A stretch of 64,000 bases of DNA from Pseudomonas matsuisoli (GTDB lineage Bacteria > Pseudomonadota > Gammaproteobacteria > Pseudomonadales > Pseudomonadaceae). Each line of letters opens with the position of its first letter. Position 1 is the first letter of the stretch. The stretch is from NCBI RefSeq assembly GCF_014647635.1, contig NZ_BMPO01000006.1, positions 1 to 64,000 on the forward strand. Direction: 5' to 3'. Shown here piece after piece: positions 35,731 through 46,010 of the stretch. The translations under genes were made by a program, and so were the position numbers. The notes beneath the pieces were generated by a model. The model was not told the origin of the DNA. It saw only the letters and a program-made list of their open reading frames with translations, and searched no databases.

Positions 35731-38616
35731 ATGCCTCGTAAAGCGAAGCGCACCGCGCTCATCACGTTGGCCGTTCTAGCCGGATATTCGGTCTTAGGAT
35801 TTTTTCTCGTACCAGTGATCGCTCGCCACGTTATCAACGGGCAGCTCGAGACCTATGCCACCGTGCCGGCTAGCCTTGAACGGGTCAGATTTAATCCATT
35901 CAGCCTCGAAGTCACCCTTTTCGACTTGAAGATTGGCGAACCCGGCATCGAACAGATCGCTTTTCAGCGCCTGTACACCAATCTCGAAATCGATAGCATC
36001 TGGAAAGGCGCGGTGCACCTTTCACGACTCGAACTCGAACAGCCAGTCCTGGATGTTCGGTTCGACAAGAGCGGCAATCTGAACCTGGCGCAGCTGTTCG
36101 ATGTTCCACCTTCCGAAGCGAGCGAAGAGCCGAAGAACGATAGCCTTTTCCCTCTCATCGTTGACGAGCTGTCTATCCAGCGCGGTGATTTGAAGTTCGC
36201 GGACGCCCGCCCGAGCGATCCTGTCACCCTCAACTACACCCCGATCGACCTGGAACTACAGAACCTCAACACGTCACCGGAACAGAGTACTGACATGAGG
36301 CTGACCGCTTCGGAGCCAGGCGGCGGGCGATTGGAATGGACTGGGAGCTTCGAGCCGGTACCGATTCGGTCGAGCGGCCAATTGTCGGTTTCGGATTTCG
36401 ACCTCGCATCAATATGGCCGTACATCAAGGACGCAGTACCACTCACTCTGAATCAGGGACAGCTCAGTGCATCCACGCATTACTCCCTCGATCTCGCGGA
36501 AACGACGCAACTGATCCTCAACCGATTCGCATTGAACACGCCCATTCCACTCTCCGTTGATCGCGCGGACGGCAAGCCACTGATCCGGATCAAGCAACTG
36601 GAGATAGGCGAAGGCCAGCTGGATCTGACCCAGCGCAGCGTCGCCCTTAAACGCCTGCACAGCGAGGGCTTGGAAACCTGGGCAGCGCGTGAAGAGGATG
36701 GTCGCCTTGATTGGCAAACACTGTTCTCAGGCGACAGCACCCCGACCGAGACGAGTACCGAGCCTGCGGGAACAGACGAGCCAGCCCAGCCCTGGCGAGC
36801 TCAGGCTGAGCAAATACAGCTGCGCGATTACCGTATCCACCTTACAGATCGTGTACCGCAACCCGAAGTGGCACTGGAGCTCGGCCCACTGAACGTGGAC
36901 GTCGAAGGCTTCGATACAGCGCCCGACGCTTCTTTCGCTCTCAAGCTGGACACCGCGATAGGTGAGCAGGGGTCACTGTCGGCAGCGGGGAATATCCAAC
37001 TCGAACCGATGACCGCGAAGCTCCAGGTTGAAACGAAGGATATCGACCTGCGCGTAGCGCAGTCCTACATCACACCCTATGCGCGCGTGGAGTTGCGAGC
37101 CGGGCGCTTGTCGAGCGCTACAAGCGTCGAATTGAGCGCTATCGAGCCGCTGGCACTGAACGTTACCGGTCGAGCCACGATCGACCAGCTGCATACCGTG
37201 GATACAGATCACGAACGGGACCTGGTCAAGTGGCAAAAGCTCGACCTGGAAGATATTGCCTATGAGCACGGCAAACGCCTGTCCATTGAGCGCGTTGGGC
37301 TGGAGCAGCCCTATACACGCTTCGTGATCAACGAAAATCTCACCACAAACTTCAGTGACCTGCTGGTACCTCAGGCCGGCAACACCGATGGGGAAGACGG
37401 CACGGAAACCAGCGATCCGCTGGCCATCCATATCGGCAAGGTGGACATCGCCGATGGCTCAGCAAACTTTGCCGATTTCTCTCTGCGGCCACCATTCGTG
37501 ACCGCGATGCAGAGCCTGAACGGCAGCATCGGCACATTGGATAACGCGAGCAAAACGCCCGCGAACGTCACTATCAAAGGCAACGTCGATCGTTACGCGC
37601 CGGTGAGCATCACCGGCGAACTGACGCCGTTCGATCCAATGCAAAAGCTCGACATCAGGACGAGCTTCAATCAAGTGGAACTCACGACGCTGACGCCCTA
37701 CTCCAGCAAGTTTGCGGGGTATCGCATTCGCAAGGGGCGACTTGACCTCGATCTGCATTACCGCATCGACGACAGCCGGTTGAACGCGGACAACCACGTC
37801 ACTCTCGATCAGCTGGAGCTTGGCGAGCGCGTAGAAAGCCCCGACGCAGTCGACCTGCCCATCCGCCTGGCGATCGCACTGCTCAAGGACAGTAACGGTC
37901 GCATCGATATCGCCTTGCCGGTACAGGGCGACTTGGACAACCCGCAGTTCGACGTCATGCCCGTGGTCTGGCAGACACTGCGAAACCTCGTTCTGCGCGC
38001 GGCGCAAGCTCCCTTCAAGTTCATGGCCGGGCTGGTCAGCGGCGCTGGCGATCAGGATCTCAGTGTGGTTGGCTTCGCGGCGGGCTCCAGCGAGCTGAAT
38101 GACAACGCTCGCTCAGCGCTCGACCTTTTGGCTCGCGCCCTGGCCGAGCGCCCGGCATTGAGGATCGAAGTGGAAGGCACGAGTTCACCTGCTGCCGACG
38201 GCCCGCTGCTCGCGCAGGAGCGGCTGGAGCGGGAGTACCAGGAGGTCTACTTCCGAATCCTTCAGCGTCGTGGCGACACTGTGCCGGCAAAAGCCGAAGC
38301 GCTGCAGGTGCCCGAAGAGGACAAACCCGCGCTGCTGGCCGGCATCTACCGTCAGCGCCTCAAACAGCAGCCACCTGAGGCATGGAATGAGTTGCCCGAC
38401 GAGGAACGCACGCGGAACATGCGCTCCGAGGTGCTCGCATCGTGGCAAGACAGCGAGCCATTACGGCGCCTGCTTGCGCAGCAACGTGCTGAACAGATCA
38501 AGGAATATCTGGTAAGCCAGAGGCTTGCAGCCGATCGTATTTACCTTATTGATGTAAGTAACGACGACGCAAAGAACGGCCAAGTGAATACCCGGTTGCA
38601 ACTGGGTGCCATGTAG
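35731..38616 (+). CDS. DUF748 domain-containing (AsmA-like) envelope protein
   Basis: This 961-residue protein starts with a basic tail and one membrane helix (about 7-30), followed by a very long beta-rich periplasmic region containing two DUF748 blocks. Such proteins belong to the AsmA-like group, some of which form grooves that carry phospholipids between membranes. The last 140 residues include an OmpA-like stretch (VGFAAGSSELNDNARSALDLLARAL) that may contact peptidoglycan. The ATG at 35731 gives the signal-anchor N-terminus; the open frame from 35563 overlaps the previous gene and is not used. The role is inferred. Confidence 0.85.
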   Translation: MPRKAKRTALITLAVLAGYSVLGFFLVPVIARHVINGQLETYATVPASLERVRFNPFSLEVTLFDLKIGEPGIEQIAFQRLYTNLEIDSIWKGAVHLSRLELEQPVLDVRFDKSGNLNLAQLFDVPPSEASEEPKNDSLFPLIVDELSIQRGDLKFADARPSDPVTLNYTPIDLELQNLNTSPEQSTDMRLTASEPGGGRLEWTGSFEPVPIRSSGQLSVSDFDLASIWPYIKDAVPLTLNQGQLSASTHYSLDLAETTQLILNRFALNTPIPLSVDRADGKPLIRIKQLEIGEGQLDLTQRSVALKRLHSEGLETWAAREEDGRLDWQTLFSGDSTPTETSTEPAGTDEPAQPWRAQAEQIQLRDYRIHLTDRVPQPEVALELGPLNVDVEGFDTAPDASFALKLDTAIGEQGSLSAAGNIQLEPMTAKLQVETKDIDLRVAQSYITPYARVELRAGRLSSATSVELSAIEPLALNVTGRATIDQLHTVDTDHERDLVKWQKLDLEDIAYEHGKRLSIERVGLEQPYTRFVINENLTTNFSDLLVPQAGNTDGEDGTETSDPLAIHIGKVDIADGSANFADFSLRPPFVTAMQSLNGSIGTLDNASKTPANVTIKGNVDRYAPVSITGELTPFDPMQKLDIRTSFNQVELTTLTPYSSKFAGYRIRKGRLDLDLHYRIDDSRLNADNHVTLDQLELGERVESPDAVDLPIRLAIALLKDSNGRIDIALPVQGDLDNPQFDVMPVVWQTLRNLVLRAAQAPFKFMAGLVSGAGDQDLSVVGFAAGSSELNDNARSALDLLARALAERPALRIEVEGTSSPAADGPLLAQERLEREYQEVYFRILQRRGDTVPAKAEALQVPEEDKPALLAGIYRQRLKQQPPEAWNELPDEERTRNMRSEVLASWQDSEPLRRLLAQQRAEQIKEYLVSQRLAADRIYLIDVSNDDAKNGQVNTRLQLGAM

Positions 38617-38642
38617 TCGCCAGACATATTTTGAGCTGTACA

Positions 38643-38670
38643 AAAAAGCCGCTCATTCGAGCGGCTTTTT
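38643..38670. terminator. Bidirectional terminator between convergent genes
   Basis: The 12-bp stem AAAAAGCCGCTC / GAGCGGCTTTTT with a 4-nt loop has A/T tracts on both sides, so it can end both the DUF748 transcript and the leftward BON-protein transcript. Confidence 0.9.
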
Positions 38671-38693
38671 CTTAACGCTGGTAGACGATCCGA

Positions 38694-39071
38694 TTACTCG
38701 GTCGACTTCAGGCCATCCGCGGAAACCTCGCGAACACCTTTGATTGATTTTGCTTTCTCAACAGCCAAGTCACGTTCGGCATCGGAAGGTACTGCACCCG
38801 ACAAGGACACGACGCCCTTATTGGTTTCAACCTTGATGTCCATACCGCTGATGGAATCATCGGCCAGGAAGGCGGATTTCACCTTGCCGGTGATCCAGGT
38901 ATCGGAGACCGCTTCTTCTGCGTTGTCGACAGTGTTGGCAGCGAGAACCATAGGTTGAGCCCCGTTTGCGCGCGTGCTGTCCGCATGAGCGGCATTGGCC
39001 AAGGAAAGGCTCAGGGCGGCGGCAGCAACAGCGGCAAAAGTCCACTTTTCAAAGGGCGTCTTCATACTCAT
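38694..39071 (-). CDS. BON domain-containing periplasmic protein (OsmY-like)
   Basis: The 125-residue product has a signal peptide (about 1-30, cleavage after AHA) and one BON domain (about 55-122) with the typical GMDIKVETNKGVVSLSGAV segment. BON domains bind phospholipids; OsmY-type proteins are made under osmotic or envelope stress. Relatives often have two BON domains, whereas this has one. Its upstream region contains a perfect 9-bp inverted repeat at 39148-39168. Confidence 0.87.
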   Translation of the reverse strand: MSMKTPFEKWTFAAVAAAALSLSLANAAHADSTRANGAQPMVLAANTVDNAEEAVSDTWITGKVKSAFLADDSISGMDIKVETNKGVVSLSGAVPSDAERDLAVEKAKSIKGVREVSADGLKSTE

Positions 39072-39147
39072 TACTCCATTTCTTCTGAGGATCGCGTGCT
39101 ATTAGCACACGCTTGAGAGTAATGGTTGCATTCGACATGCCAACATC

Positions 39148-39168
39148 AAACACAATAAAATTGTGTTT
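39148..39168. repeat. Perfect inverted repeat upstream of the BON gene
   Basis: AAACACAAT-AAA-ATTGTGTTT is a perfect 9-bp inverted repeat about 77-97 nt before the BON-protein start. It lacks an adjacent T run outside its own arms. It could be a regulator operator or a hairpin; neither is established. Confidence 0.5.
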
Positions 39169-39268
39169 AAAATCAGATAGTTAAAAATAATTCTCTTAGT
39201 ACGGTTATTGCAGTTTGCACGTAACGCCTATCTCGGCGTTGCATCCTGCACGCCATCAAATTAGCCTC

Positions 39269-39297
39269 AAAAAAAGGGCCCGAAGGCCCTTTTTTTC
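39269..39297. terminator. pnp terminator (symmetrical)
   Basis: The GC-rich stem AGGGCC-CGAA-GGCCCT is flanked by runs of A on the left and T on the right. On the minus strand it has a UUCG loop and a seven-T tail, 12 nt past the pnp stop. Confidence 0.92.
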
Positions 39298-39308
39298 TAC
39301 CAAACGCC

Positions 39309-41417
39309 TTAGGCGCCCGAATTTTCCGCTGCAGCGACGTCCTTGATGGAAAGCTTGATGCGACCGCGGTTGTCCACGTCCAGTACCAATACCTTCACTT
39401 CTTCGCCTTCCTTCAGCACGTCGGTGACTTTCTCGATCCGCTGATCGCTGATCTGAGAAATGTGCACCAAGCCATCTTTGCCCGGCAGAATGTTCACGAA
39501 GGCGCCGAAGTCGACAATACGCTCAACCTTGCCCACGTAAATCTTGCCGATTTCCGCCTCAGCTGTGATGCCCAGCACGCGCTGCTTGGCCGCTTCAGCT
39601 GCTTCTTTGGTTTCGCCGAAGATCTTGATGGAACCATCGTCTTCGATGTCGATGGACGCTTTGGTCTCTTCGCAGATCGAACGAATGGTCGCGCCACCTT
39701 TACCGATGACGTCACGAATCTTGTCTTGATCGATCTTCATCGAAATCATGGTCGGTGCATTGGCGGACAGTTCGCTACGCGACGTCGCAATGACCTGGTT
39801 CATCTGGCCAAGGATGTTCAGGCGCGCTTCCAGCGCCTGACCCAGCGCGATTTCCATGATCTCTTCGGTGATGCCCTGGATCTTGATGTCCATCTGCAGA
39901 GCGGTAACGCCTTTCGCGGTACCGGCAACCTTGAAGTCCATGTCGCCGAGGTGGTCTTCGTCACCGAGGATGTCGGTCAGGACTGCAAATTTCTCGCCTT
40001 CCTTAACCAGGCCCATGGCGATACCGGCAACCGGCGCCTTCATCGGCACGCCCGCGTCCATCAGTGCCAGCGAAGCACCGCACACAGATGCCATGGAGCT
40101 GGAGCCGTTGGATTCGGTGATCTCGGAAACCACACGAATGGTGTACGGGAATTCGTCAGCGCTCGGCAGCATGGCGGCGACGCCACGACGCGCCAGACGG
40201 CCGTGACCGATTTCGCGGCGCCCCGTAGCACCCATACGACCGCACTCGCCTACCGAGTAGGGAGGGAAGTTGTAGTGCAGCATGAAGGGGTCTTTCTTCT
40301 CGCCTTCGAGCGTGTCGAGCAGCTGTGCATCACGCGCCGTACCAAGGGTGGCAACGACCAGCGCCTGCGTTTCGCCACGCGTGAACAGTGCCGAGCCATG
40401 GGTCTTGCCAAGTACGCCGACTTCGATGTTCAGCGGGCGAACGGTACGGGTGTCACGACCATCGATACGCGGCATACCGTTGACGATGTTCTCGCGAACG
40501 GTGCGGTATTCCAGCAGGCCGAACGCATCCTTGACCGCGCCAGCCGAAGGCTGACCTTCTTCATCACCGGAGAAACGTGCGACGACCTGATCACGCAACT
40601 CGCCCAGACGCGCGTAGCGGTCCTGCTTGATGGTGATGGTGTAGGCCTCGGAGATCGCAGCGCCGAACTCGCCCTTGATGGCGGTCAGCAGTGCAGTGTC
40701 TTCTGCGGCAGGCGCCCAGTCCCAAGTCGGCTTGCCGGCTTCTGCGGCGAATTCCTTGATCGCGCTGATGACGGCCTGGAACTCCTGGTGAGCGAACAAC
40801 ACGCCGCCCAGCATTTGATCTTCAGTCAGCTCTTGCGCTTCCGACTCGACCATCAGCACCGCTTCTTCGGTACCGGCAACGACCATGTCCAGGCTCGAAG
40901 CCTTGAGCTGCTCGTACGTCGGATTCAGCAGATAGCCGGTGCTTTCGTGGAAACCAACGCGCGCAGCGCCGATGGGGCCATCGAATGGGATGCCGGATAT
41001 GGCCAGTGCCGCGGAGGTACCGATCATGGCAGCAACGTCCGGATCGGTTTTCTTGCTCGTGGAAACCACGGTGCAGATGACCTGGACTTCGTTGAAGAAG
41101 CCTTCAGGGAAAAGCGGACGGATCGGGCGGTCGATCAGGCGAGAAGTGAGGGTTTCCTTCTCAGAAGGACGCGCTTCGCGCTTAAAGAAACCGCCTGGAA
41201 TCTTGCCAGCTGCGTACGTTTTTTCCTGGTAGTGGACCGAGAGGGGGAAGAAGCCCTTGGTTGGATCAGCGGACTTGGCGCCGACCACGGTAACGAGGAC
41301 GGTCACGTCGTCATCGACGCTGACCAGCACGGCACCAGAAGCCTGACGCGCGACGCGGCCAGTTTCCAGCGTGACGGTCGACTGACCGAATTGGAATTTC
41401 TTGATTACCGGATTCAC
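39309..41417 (-). CDS. pnp: Polyribonucleotide nucleotidyltransferase (PNPase)
   Basis: PNPase degrades RNA 3' to 5' phosphorolytically and is part of the degradosome. The 702-residue protein has two RNase PH cores, a linking helical domain, a KH domain (about 555-620, [14 protein letters not shown]) and a C-terminal S1 domain (about 622-690). The start is GTG at 41417 with AAGGA 6 nt upstream. It overlaps the stop of a 38-codon upstream ORF, so its translation may be coupled to that ORF. It follows rpsO, as in most gammaproteobacteria. Confidence 0.98.
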   Translation of the reverse strand: MNPVIKKFQFGQSTVTLETGRVARQASGAVLVSVDDDVTVLVTVVGAKSADPTKGFFPLSVHYQEKTYAAGKIPGGFFKREARPSEKETLTSRLIDRPIRPLFPEGFFNEVQVICTVVSTSKKTDPDVAAMIGTSAALAISGIPFDGPIGAARVGFHESTGYLLNPTYEQLKASSLDMVVAGTEEAVLMVESEAQELTEDQMLGGVLFAHQEFQAVISAIKEFAAEAGKPTWDWAPAAEDTALLTAIKGEFGAAISEAYTITIKQDRYARLGELRDQVVARFSGDEEGQPSAGAVKDAFGLLEYRTVRENIVNGMPRIDGRDTRTVRPLNIEVGVLGKTHGSALFTRGETQALVVATLGTARDAQLLDTLEGEKKDPFMLHYNFPPYSVGECGRMGATGRREIGHGRLARRGVAAMLPSADEFPYTIRVVSEITESNGSSSMASVCGASLALMDAGVPMKAPVAGIAMGLVKEGEKFAVLTDILGDEDHLGDMDFKVAGTAKGVTALQMDIKIQGITEEIMEIALGQALEARLNILGQMNQVIATSRSELSANAPTMISMKIDQDKIRDVIGKGGATIRSICEETKASIDIEDDGSIKIFGETKEAAEAAKQRVLGITAEAEIGKIYVGKVERIVDFGAFVNILPGKDGLVHISQISDQRIEKVTDVLKEGEEVKVLVLDVDNRGRIKLSIKDVAAAENSGA

Positions 41418-41530
41418 GGATATTCCTTCTCTTTGTTGCCTTTGGGGAAATAGGTGGAAAGCTCGGGAGTCGGACCCGACGCATTCCGCTGATGATCACG
41501 ACCTACTTTGCAGCATTCTGCACAGGTCAT
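41414..41530 (-). CDS. Putative 38-codon ORF translationally coupled to pnp
   Basis: The ORF starts at ATG 41530 with GAGGT about 7 nt upstream, begins [10 protein letters not shown] and ends with a TGA that overlaps the GTG start of pnp by 2 nt (GTGA). Three Cys lie within the first seven residues, and the rest is hydrophilic and Lys-rich at the end. It fills much of the rpsO-pnp leader where PNPase autoregulation acts in E. coli. It may be a leader ORF that couples pnp translation, or a chance frame; no homologue is known to me. Confidence 0.4.
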   Translation of the reverse strand: MTCAECCKVGRDHQRNASGPTPELSTYFPKGNKEKEYP

Positions 41531-41558
41531 CGTGAACACCTCTTTAAGAATCGAAAAC

Positions 41559-41605
41559 GGAAAAAAAGAAGCTGGAAGCAAGAGCGATCTCCTACTTCCA
41601 GCTTC
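41559..41605 (-). terminator. rpsO terminator
   Basis: An 11-bp perfect stem GAAGCTGGAAG / CTTCCAGCTTC (41568-41578 and 41595-41605) with a 16-nt loop is followed on the minus strand by seven T residues. It lies 28 nt after the rpsO stop; read-through would supply the pnp mRNA. Confidence 0.88.
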
Positions 41606-41633
41606 CATTTCCCGCTTCGGACTCTAGCGCGTC

Positions 41634-41903
41634 TTAGCGACGCAGACCCAGACGACCGATCAGGGTGCTGTAACGCGTGGTGTCCTTACCCTTCAGGTAG
41701 TCCAGCAGCTTACGACGCTGGTTTACCATACGGATCAGACCGCGGCGGGAGTGGTGGTCCTTGCCGTTGGCCTTGAAGTGACCTTGCAGCTTGTTGATGT
41801 TGAAGGTCAACAGTGCAACTTGCACTTCAGGAGAACCGGTGTCGCCTTCAGCTTGCTTGTAGTCGTTAACGATCTGGGCTTTTTCTTCAACGCTCAGTGC
41901 CAT
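41634..41903 (-). CDS. rpsO: 30S ribosomal protein S15
   Basis: S15 binds 16S rRNA and helps assemble the 30S platform. The 89-residue protein contains the hallmark segments [31 protein letters not shown] and [13 protein letters not shown]. The length is exactly that of the family. It is followed by a terminator and pnp, with truB upstream. Confidence 0.99.
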   Translation of the reverse strand: MALSVEEKAQIVNDYKQAEGDTGSPEVQVALLTFNINKLQGHFKANGKDHHSRRGLIRMVNQRRKLLDYLKGKDTTRYSTLIGRLGLRR

Positions 41904-42018
41904 GGTGGGCTCCTTGAGTGAACAGGCCGGGACAAATCCCGTGTTTTAAAAGGAGGTATGACCGTGCCTGCTGACAGCCACCCTCGTTACAGCCGAATCA
42001 AGTGAATCCAGGACTCAC

Positions 42019-42936
42019 TCATTCCGACCGAATCAGTCGACGCGGAGCGATCTGCCCGTCGTCATCCACCTCACCGATACCGATAAAGCGGTTCGTATGA
42101 TCCTGAACGCGCACCTTGCCGAACTTGGGCGCGTTTGGTGCCCGTACCGGCTGGCCGTGTAGCCAATAATACGCGCTATGCTCGGACAGCTGGACCAGCG
42201 GCCAATGTTCCAAACCACTGTCCACAGGAAGCAGGAAACGATCGAGCGCTTCATTGCCACCTTGAGCGTGCGCTTCTTCGAGCTCCTCGAGGCTAATGGC
42301 CTGCACGAGCCCGAAAGGACCTGCCTGGGTCCGACGCAACGCCGCAACATGCGCACCGCATCCCAGCAACTGTCCAATATCTTCGACCAACGTACGCACG
42401 TAGGTGCCTTTGCTACACGAAACTGCCAGGCGCGCATCGTCGCCTTCGAGGCCGAGCAATTCCAGGCGCGCAATATTAACAGAACGCGGCTCGCGCTCCA
42501 CTACTTCTCCCGCACGCGCCAATTTGTAAAGCGGTTGGCCGTCGCGCTTGAGCGCCGAATACATGGGCGGAATTTGCTGAATGTCACCGTGAAACCGCGG
42601 TAGAACATCAGTGATGGCCTCGGCGCTGGTCTCCACCGGCTTGCGTTCGAGAACGTCCCCTTCCGCATCACCTGTGGTCGTAGTGACGCCCAGGCGCATG
42701 ATCGTTTCGTAACCCTTGTCAGCGTCAAGCAGGTACTGCGAAAACTTCGTCGCTTCGCCGAAGCAAAGCGGCAATACGCCAGTGGCGAGGGGGTCGAGGC
42801 TACCTGTATGCCCCGCTTTTTCCGCGTTCAGCAACCAGCGAACCTTTTGCAGTGCGGCGTTCGAAGAAAAGCCCTTAGGCTTGTCCAGCACCAGAATTCC
42901 GTCGACTTTGCGTCTGATTCGTTTAACTTGGGCCAC
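42019..42936 (-). CDS. truB: tRNA pseudouridine(55) synthase
   Basis: TruB makes pseudouridine 55 in the T-loop of tRNAs. The 305-residue protein has the catalytic aspartate in [15 protein letters not shown], the KGYE motif, and a C-terminal PUA domain. GTG at 42936 was chosen because it gives the family N-terminus MAQVKRIRR and has GAGG 7 nt upstream; the TTG at 42942 that overlaps the rbfA stop is too close to that site. rbfA ends 2 nt before this start. Confidence 0.96.
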   Translation of the reverse strand: MAQVKRIRRKVDGILVLDKPKGFSSNAALQKVRWLLNAEKAGHTGSLDPLATGVLPLCFGEATKFSQYLLDADKGYETIMRLGVTTTTGDAEGDVLERKPVETSAEAITDVLPRFHGDIQQIPPMYSALKRDGQPLYKLARAGEVVEREPRSVNIARLELLGLEGDDARLAVSCSKGTYVRTLVEDIGQLLGCGAHVAALRRTQAGPFGLVQAISLEELEEAHAQGGNEALDRFLLPVDSGLEHWPLVQLSEHSAYYWLHGQPVRAPNAPKFGKVRVQDHTNRFIGIGEVDDDGQIAPRRLIRSE

Positions 42937-42938
42937 GC

Positions 42939-43313
42939 TCAATCCTCGTGCTTGCGATCTTCGGTGACCGCCCGCTCGATGAGCGCAGACAGTTCGGCGC
43001 CTCGCCGAATGCTTGCGTCATAAACGAACTGCAGCTGCGGCACGGTTCGCAGCTTCATGGCTTTGCCCAATTGCATACGCAAGAAGCCAGCCGCTTCCTT
43101 GAGGATGTCGAGGTTCTGCTTGATCTCGTCCGGGGAATCCTTCCCCATTACCGTGGTATAGACGCGGGCATGTGAGAGGTCCCGCGTGACGTCAACCGCG
43201 GTGATGGTCACGAGCCCGAGACGCGGGTCCTTGATTTCACGCTGGATCAGCAGTGCCAGCTCGCGCTGCATCTGATCGCCGATACGTTGTGTACGACTGT
43301 ATTGCTTGGCCAT
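42939..43313 (-). CDS. rbfA: 30S ribosome-binding factor A
   Basis: RbfA assists maturation of the 16S rRNA 5' end and is needed for growth in the cold. The 124-residue protein has the KH-type fold with [14 protein letters not shown] at the N-terminus and [18 protein letters not shown] near the C-terminus. It lies between infB and truB in the conserved nusA-infB-rbfA-truB-rpsO-pnp order. Confidence 0.98.
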   Translation of the reverse strand: MAKQYSRTQRIGDQMQRELALLIQREIKDPRLGLVTITAVDVTRDLSHARVYTTVMGKDSPDEIKQNLDILKEAAGFLRMQLGKAMKLRTVPQLQFVYDASIRRGAELSALIERAVTEDRKHED

Positions 43314-43421
43314 AGATACCGCCTTGGGCTGCCGGCCGCAGCCATTGATTCACATGCCACAAAGAGAAACGGCAAGCACCCGACAGAGTCCGGGGCTTGC
43401 CGTTCAGCCTTGCGATACCGC

Positions 43422-45983
43422 TTAGAGCGTACGCGCGACCTGTACCTTCTCGAAAACTTCGATCTTGTCGCCGGCCTTGACGTCGTTGTAGCTCTTCACG
43501 CCGATACCGCACTCCATGCCGTTACGCACTTCAGCGACGTCGTCTTTGAAGCGACGCAGGGATTCCAGTTCGCCTTCGAAGATAACGACATCGTCGCGAA
43601 GAACACGGATCGGACGGTTACGGAAGACCGTACCTTCGATGACCATGCAACCGGCGATCGCACCGAATTTCGGCGAGCGGAACACATCGCGTACTTCGGC
43701 AACACCAAGGATATTCTCCCGGACGTCGCTGCCCAACATACCGGACAACGCTTTCTTGACGTCTTCGATGATGTCGTAGATGACGTTGTAGTAACGCAAG
43801 TCCAAGCCTTCCTGCTCGACGATCTTGCGCGCACCGGCATCGGCCCGCACGTTGAAGCCGAACACGACTGCATTGGACGCCAGTGCGAGATTGGCATCGC
43901 TCTCGGTGATACCACCAACACCGCCACCCACTACGCGAACCTGTACTTCTTCGTTGCCCAGGTCAGCCAGTGCACCTTGCAGCGCTTCCAACGAACCGCG
44001 GACATCGGACTTGAGTACGATGTTGAGCGTCTTGACCTCGTCCTGTCCCATGCTCTCGAAGATGTTCTCGAGTTTGGCGGAATGCTGACGAGCCAGCTTG
44101 ACCTCGCGGAACTTGCCCTGACGGAACAAAGCCACTTCGCGTGCTTTCTTCTCGTCGGCAACGACGGTCATTTCATCGCCAGCGTCCGGCGTGCCATCCA
44201 GGCCAAGGATCTCGACCGGGATCGACGGGCCGGCTTCCTTAACAGGCTTACCGTTTTCGTCGAGCATTGCGCGAACGCGGCCGTAGTTGACGCCGACCAG
44301 GACCATGTCGCCTTGGCGCAGCGTACCGTCCTGAACCAAGACCGTCGCGACAGGGCCACGACCTTTGTCGAGACGAGATTCAACGACCACGCCGCGTCCA
44401 GGTGCCTCAGGACGTGCAGTCAGCTCGAGTACTTCAGCTTGCAGGAGGACGGCTTCGAGCAGCTCATCCACGCCGGTACCTGCTTTCGCGGAAACCGGTA
44501 CGAACTGCGTATCACCGCCCCACTCTTCCGGAATCACGTCACGGCCCGCAAGGTCATTCTTGATGCGGTCGAGATCAGCTTCCGGCTTATCGATCTTGTT
44601 GACCGCAACCACGATAGGCACACCAGCAGCCTTGGCATGCTGTACGGCTTCTTCGGTCTGCGGCATGACGCCATCGTCTGCGGCAACGACCAGGATCACG
44701 ATATCGGTCGCCTTCGCACCCCGTGCACGCATTGCCGTAAACGCAGCGTGGCCGGGGGTATCGAGGAACGTCACCATCCCACGATCGGTTTGTACGTGAT
44801 AGGCACCGATGTGCTGCGTGATCCCGCCTGCTTCGCCAGCAGCGACTTTCGCGCGACGGATATAGTCGAGCAGCGACGTCTTACCGTGGTCGACGTGACC
44901 CATGACGGTCACGACTGGCGCACGATGGATCGCCTCGCCTTCGTACTTGAGCGACTCGGCAAGCTGTTCTTCGAGCGCATTCTCGCTGACCAACTTGACC
45001 TTGTGCCCCAGCTCTTCGGCGATGAGTTGCGCCGTTTCCCGATCGAGCACCTGGTTGATGGTGACGGGTGTCCCCATCTTGAACATGAACTTGACGACTT
45101 CCGCGCCCTTAATGGACATCTGGGCGGCAAGTTCTGCCACGGTGATGGTTTCACCGATATTGACTTCGCGAACGATCGGACCAGTCGGGCTCTGGAAGCC
45201 ATGCTGGTTACGTTTCTTGAGCTTCGCCTTTCCGCGCCCACCACGACGACCGAAGCCTTCGCGATCGTCGTCACCCGACGTGGTGCGAGGACCTACGCGA
45301 GAGGTCATGCCCTTGTCCTTCAAGGAAGGCCGGTGCTGAGCATGCTTGCGATCGCGACGGTCATCGTCATCACGCGTTTTCTCGACGCGCCGTGGCGGCT
45401 CATCTTTCTTGCGCTCAGGCGCAGGGCTAGCGACCGGAGCCACGTCGGCTACAGGCGCTGCAGTCGGCGCAACGGGCACATCTTGTTCGACCGATGGACT
45501 CTGATCGGCCGCACTTGCGGTCGATGCAGCCGTCGCTTGAACGGCTTTCGCTGCCTCAGCTTCCGCTTTCTTGCGACGCGCCTCTTCTTCTGCAGCTATA
45601 CGCTTGGCTTCCGCGTCGATCGTCGAACGAGACGCTTCCTCGGCGGCGCGCTGCTCTTCCAGTTCGCGCTGCTTTTCAGCCTCGAGTTCGTCGGGGCTGC
45701 GCTTGACGTAGGTCTTTTTCTTCCGGACTTCGACATTGATCGTCTTGCTGCCGGCAACACGCAACGTAGTGGTGGTTTTGCGCTGCAACGTAATCTTGCG
45801 CGGCTCTTCCACACGCTCTCCATGGCTACCTTTGAGGTGAGCCAGAAGCGCTTGTTTCTCGTTGTCGGTTACCACCTGATCAGCTTTGGTGTGCGGCAGT
45901 CCCGCCTCGCGCATCTGTAGCAGCAGGCGTTCCACCGGCGTATCGACCACACTGGCCAGTTCTTTCACCGTGACTTGCGTCAT
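43422..45983 (-). CDS. infB: Translation initiation factor IF-2
   Basis: IF-2 is the GTPase that brings initiator fMet-tRNA to the 30S subunit and promotes joining. The 853-residue protein has an N-terminal IF2-N domain, a long Glu/Lys/Arg-rich linker (about 60-290), a second N-domain (about 280-340), the G domain with GHVDHGKT (near 361), DTPGH and NKID, and C-terminal domains that bind fMet-tRNA. A strong GGAGAGGA site precedes the ATG. It follows nusA by 27 nt. Confidence 0.98.
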   Translation of the reverse strand: MTQVTVKELASVVDTPVERLLLQMREAGLPHTKADQVVTDNEKQALLAHLKGSHGERVEEPRKITLQRKTTTTLRVAGSKTINVEVRKKKTYVKRSPDELEAEKQRELEEQRAAEEASRSTIDAEAKRIAAEEEARRKKAEAEAAKAVQATAASTASAADQSPSVEQDVPVAPTAAPVADVAPVASPAPERKKDEPPRRVEKTRDDDDRRDRKHAQHRPSLKDKGMTSRVGPRTTSGDDDREGFGRRGGRGKAKLKKRNQHGFQSPTGPIVREVNIGETITVAELAAQMSIKGAEVVKFMFKMGTPVTINQVLDRETAQLIAEELGHKVKLVSENALEEQLAESLKYEGEAIHRAPVVTVMGHVDHGKTSLLDYIRRAKVAAGEAGGITQHIGAYHVQTDRGMVTFLDTPGHAAFTAMRARGAKATDIVILVVAADDGVMPQTEEAVQHAKAAGVPIVVAVNKIDKPEADLDRIKNDLAGRDVIPEEWGGDTQFVPVSAKAGTGVDELLEAVLLQAEVLELTARPEAPGRGVVVESRLDKGRGPVATVLVQDGTLRQGDMVLVGVNYGRVRAMLDENGKPVKEAGPSIPVEILGLDGTPDAGDEMTVVADEKKAREVALFRQGKFREVKLARQHSAKLENIFESMGQDEVKTLNIVLKSDVRGSLEALQGALADLGNEEVQVRVVGGGVGGITESDANLALASNAVVFGFNVRADAGARKIVEQEGLDLRYYNVIYDIIEDVKKALSGMLGSDVRENILGVAEVRDVFRSPKFGAIAGCMVIEGTVFRNRPIRVLRDDVVIFEGELESLRRFKDDVAEVRNGMECGIGVKSYNDVKAGDKIEVFEKVQVARTL

Positions 45984-46010
45984 GCATTCCTCTCCTCAGG
46001 CCGCAACTTC

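Noticed and set aside
39462-41453. A 663-codon open frame on the plus strand
   Set aside because: It mirrors pnp on the other strand and has no family features or promoter.
43287-45920. An 877-codon open frame on the plus strand
   Set aside because: It is exactly antisense to infB in a frame kept open by codon bias, rich in Asp, His and Arg, with no recognisable domain.
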